This document shows positions 13,037 to 13,184 of a DNA stretch of 13,184 nt, piece by piece. This DNA comes from GCA-001856825 sp049965815 (GTDB lineage: Archaea > Thermoplasmatota > Thermoplasmata > Thermoplasmatales > GCA-001856825). A model generated the notes under the pieces. That model did no database searches. It saw only the letters and a list, made by a program, of their open reading frames with translations, and had not been told where the DNA came from. Numbering within the stretch: position 1 is the stretch's first letter; the number at the start of each line of letters is the position of its first letter. Both the position numbers and the translations under genes were made by a program. The stretch lies in the NCBI GenBank assembly GCA_049965815.1, contig JBMFVV010000028.1, forward strand, positions 1-13,184, given 5' to 3'.

Positions 13037-13184
13037 ATGATTAAAACCCTCAAGGTGCGTTTATACCCAAATGAAGAACAGACGGTTCTTCTGGAAAAGC
13101 ACTTTGGGGGATGCCGCTTTGTATGGAATCATTTTCTTGAAGTGAGAAACAGGTACTACGCTGAACATAAGAATGACAAGAAGA
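13037..13184 (+). CDS. tnpB: TnpB (IS200/IS605-type) RNA-guided nuclease, N-terminus, runs off right edge
   Basis: 49 residues are visible, starting MIKTLKVRLYPNEEQ and continuing with FGGCRFVWNHFLEVRNRYY. The pattern 'K.(R/K)LYPn.eQ...L...FG.cRfvwN.fL..r...Y' is the N-terminal helix-turn-helix region of IS605 OrfB/TnpB. TnpB proteins are RNA-guided DNA nucleases that use an RNA from the element's right end; they are ancestors of Cas12. The RuvC-like catalytic part and the right end are beyond the window, so intactness cannot be assessed, and no tnpA is seen in the visible flank. Confidence 0.88.
   Translation, partial: MIKTLKVRLYPNEEQTVLLEKHFGGCRFVWNHFLEVRNRYYAEHKNDKK

Noticed and set aside
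1..13184. CRISPR arrays, rRNA genes and tRNA genes
   Set aside because: No regularly spaced repeats and no conserved RNA-gene blocks were seen on reading both strands; a covariance-model search was not possible here.

Overview
The window reads as a piece of chromosome from an acidophilic archaeon of the Thermoplasmatales type (relatives of Ferroplasma, Thermoplasma and the 'alphabet plasmas'). This is inferred from the gene content: a sulfocyanin-like cupredoxin next to a Rieske protein and cytochrome b, an ADP-forming acyl-CoA synthetase, a DUF973-type membrane protein, GTP-dependent PEP carboxykinase and an archaeal tnpB. Several genes also have A/T-rich TATA boxes about 23-30 bases before the start codon, as expected for leaderless transcripts. 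No rRNA or tRNA gene was seen, so the species is not fixed.

Left part (1-1400) is a decay zone. The N-terminus of an IS4/IS5-type transposase (minus strand) runs off the left edge. It abuts a C-terminal fragment of an AlaX-type alanyl-tRNA editing protein. Just downstream lies what looks like the N-terminal two-thirds of a second AlaX copy, spread over three reading frames. A short intact gene of unknown function (92 aa) follows.

1478-4180 holds two minus-strand genes: a fused acetyl/acyl-CoA synthetase (ADP-forming) and a 94-aa EncFtn-type encapsulated-ferritin-like protein. Between them lie an IS630 transposase remnant, a hairpin and a tiny cysteine-rich reading frame. 4334-5489 holds a small membrane protein gene that may be split by an in-frame stop, and a five-helix DUF973-like membrane protein.

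The core (5758-10284) is a tight plus-strand operon: cupredoxin, Rieske iron-sulfur protein, cytochrome b and a large membrane protein of about 12 helices. Genes are separated by 10 bases or less, or overlap. Together they would form an archaeal cytochrome bc-like quinol oxidase, with the cupredoxin as likely electron acceptor in place of cytochrome c. Unusual points are the cupredoxin's metal loop (Cys-x3-Cys, no following His), PPWF in place of PEWY in the quinol site, extra C-terminal helices on cytochrome b, a longer than usual loop between the Rieske cysteine boxes, and an unrecognised fourth protein with a Gly-Cys-x-Cys-Glu motif. Inverted repeats sit directly upstream of the operon's TATA box.

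Right part (10423-13184): a small two-helix membrane protein, the GTP-type PEP carboxykinase gene on the minus strand with a clear TATA box, and the start of a tnpB gene of the IS200/IS605 group running off the right edge. The tnpB is preceded by a hairpin that resembles an IS605 right end.
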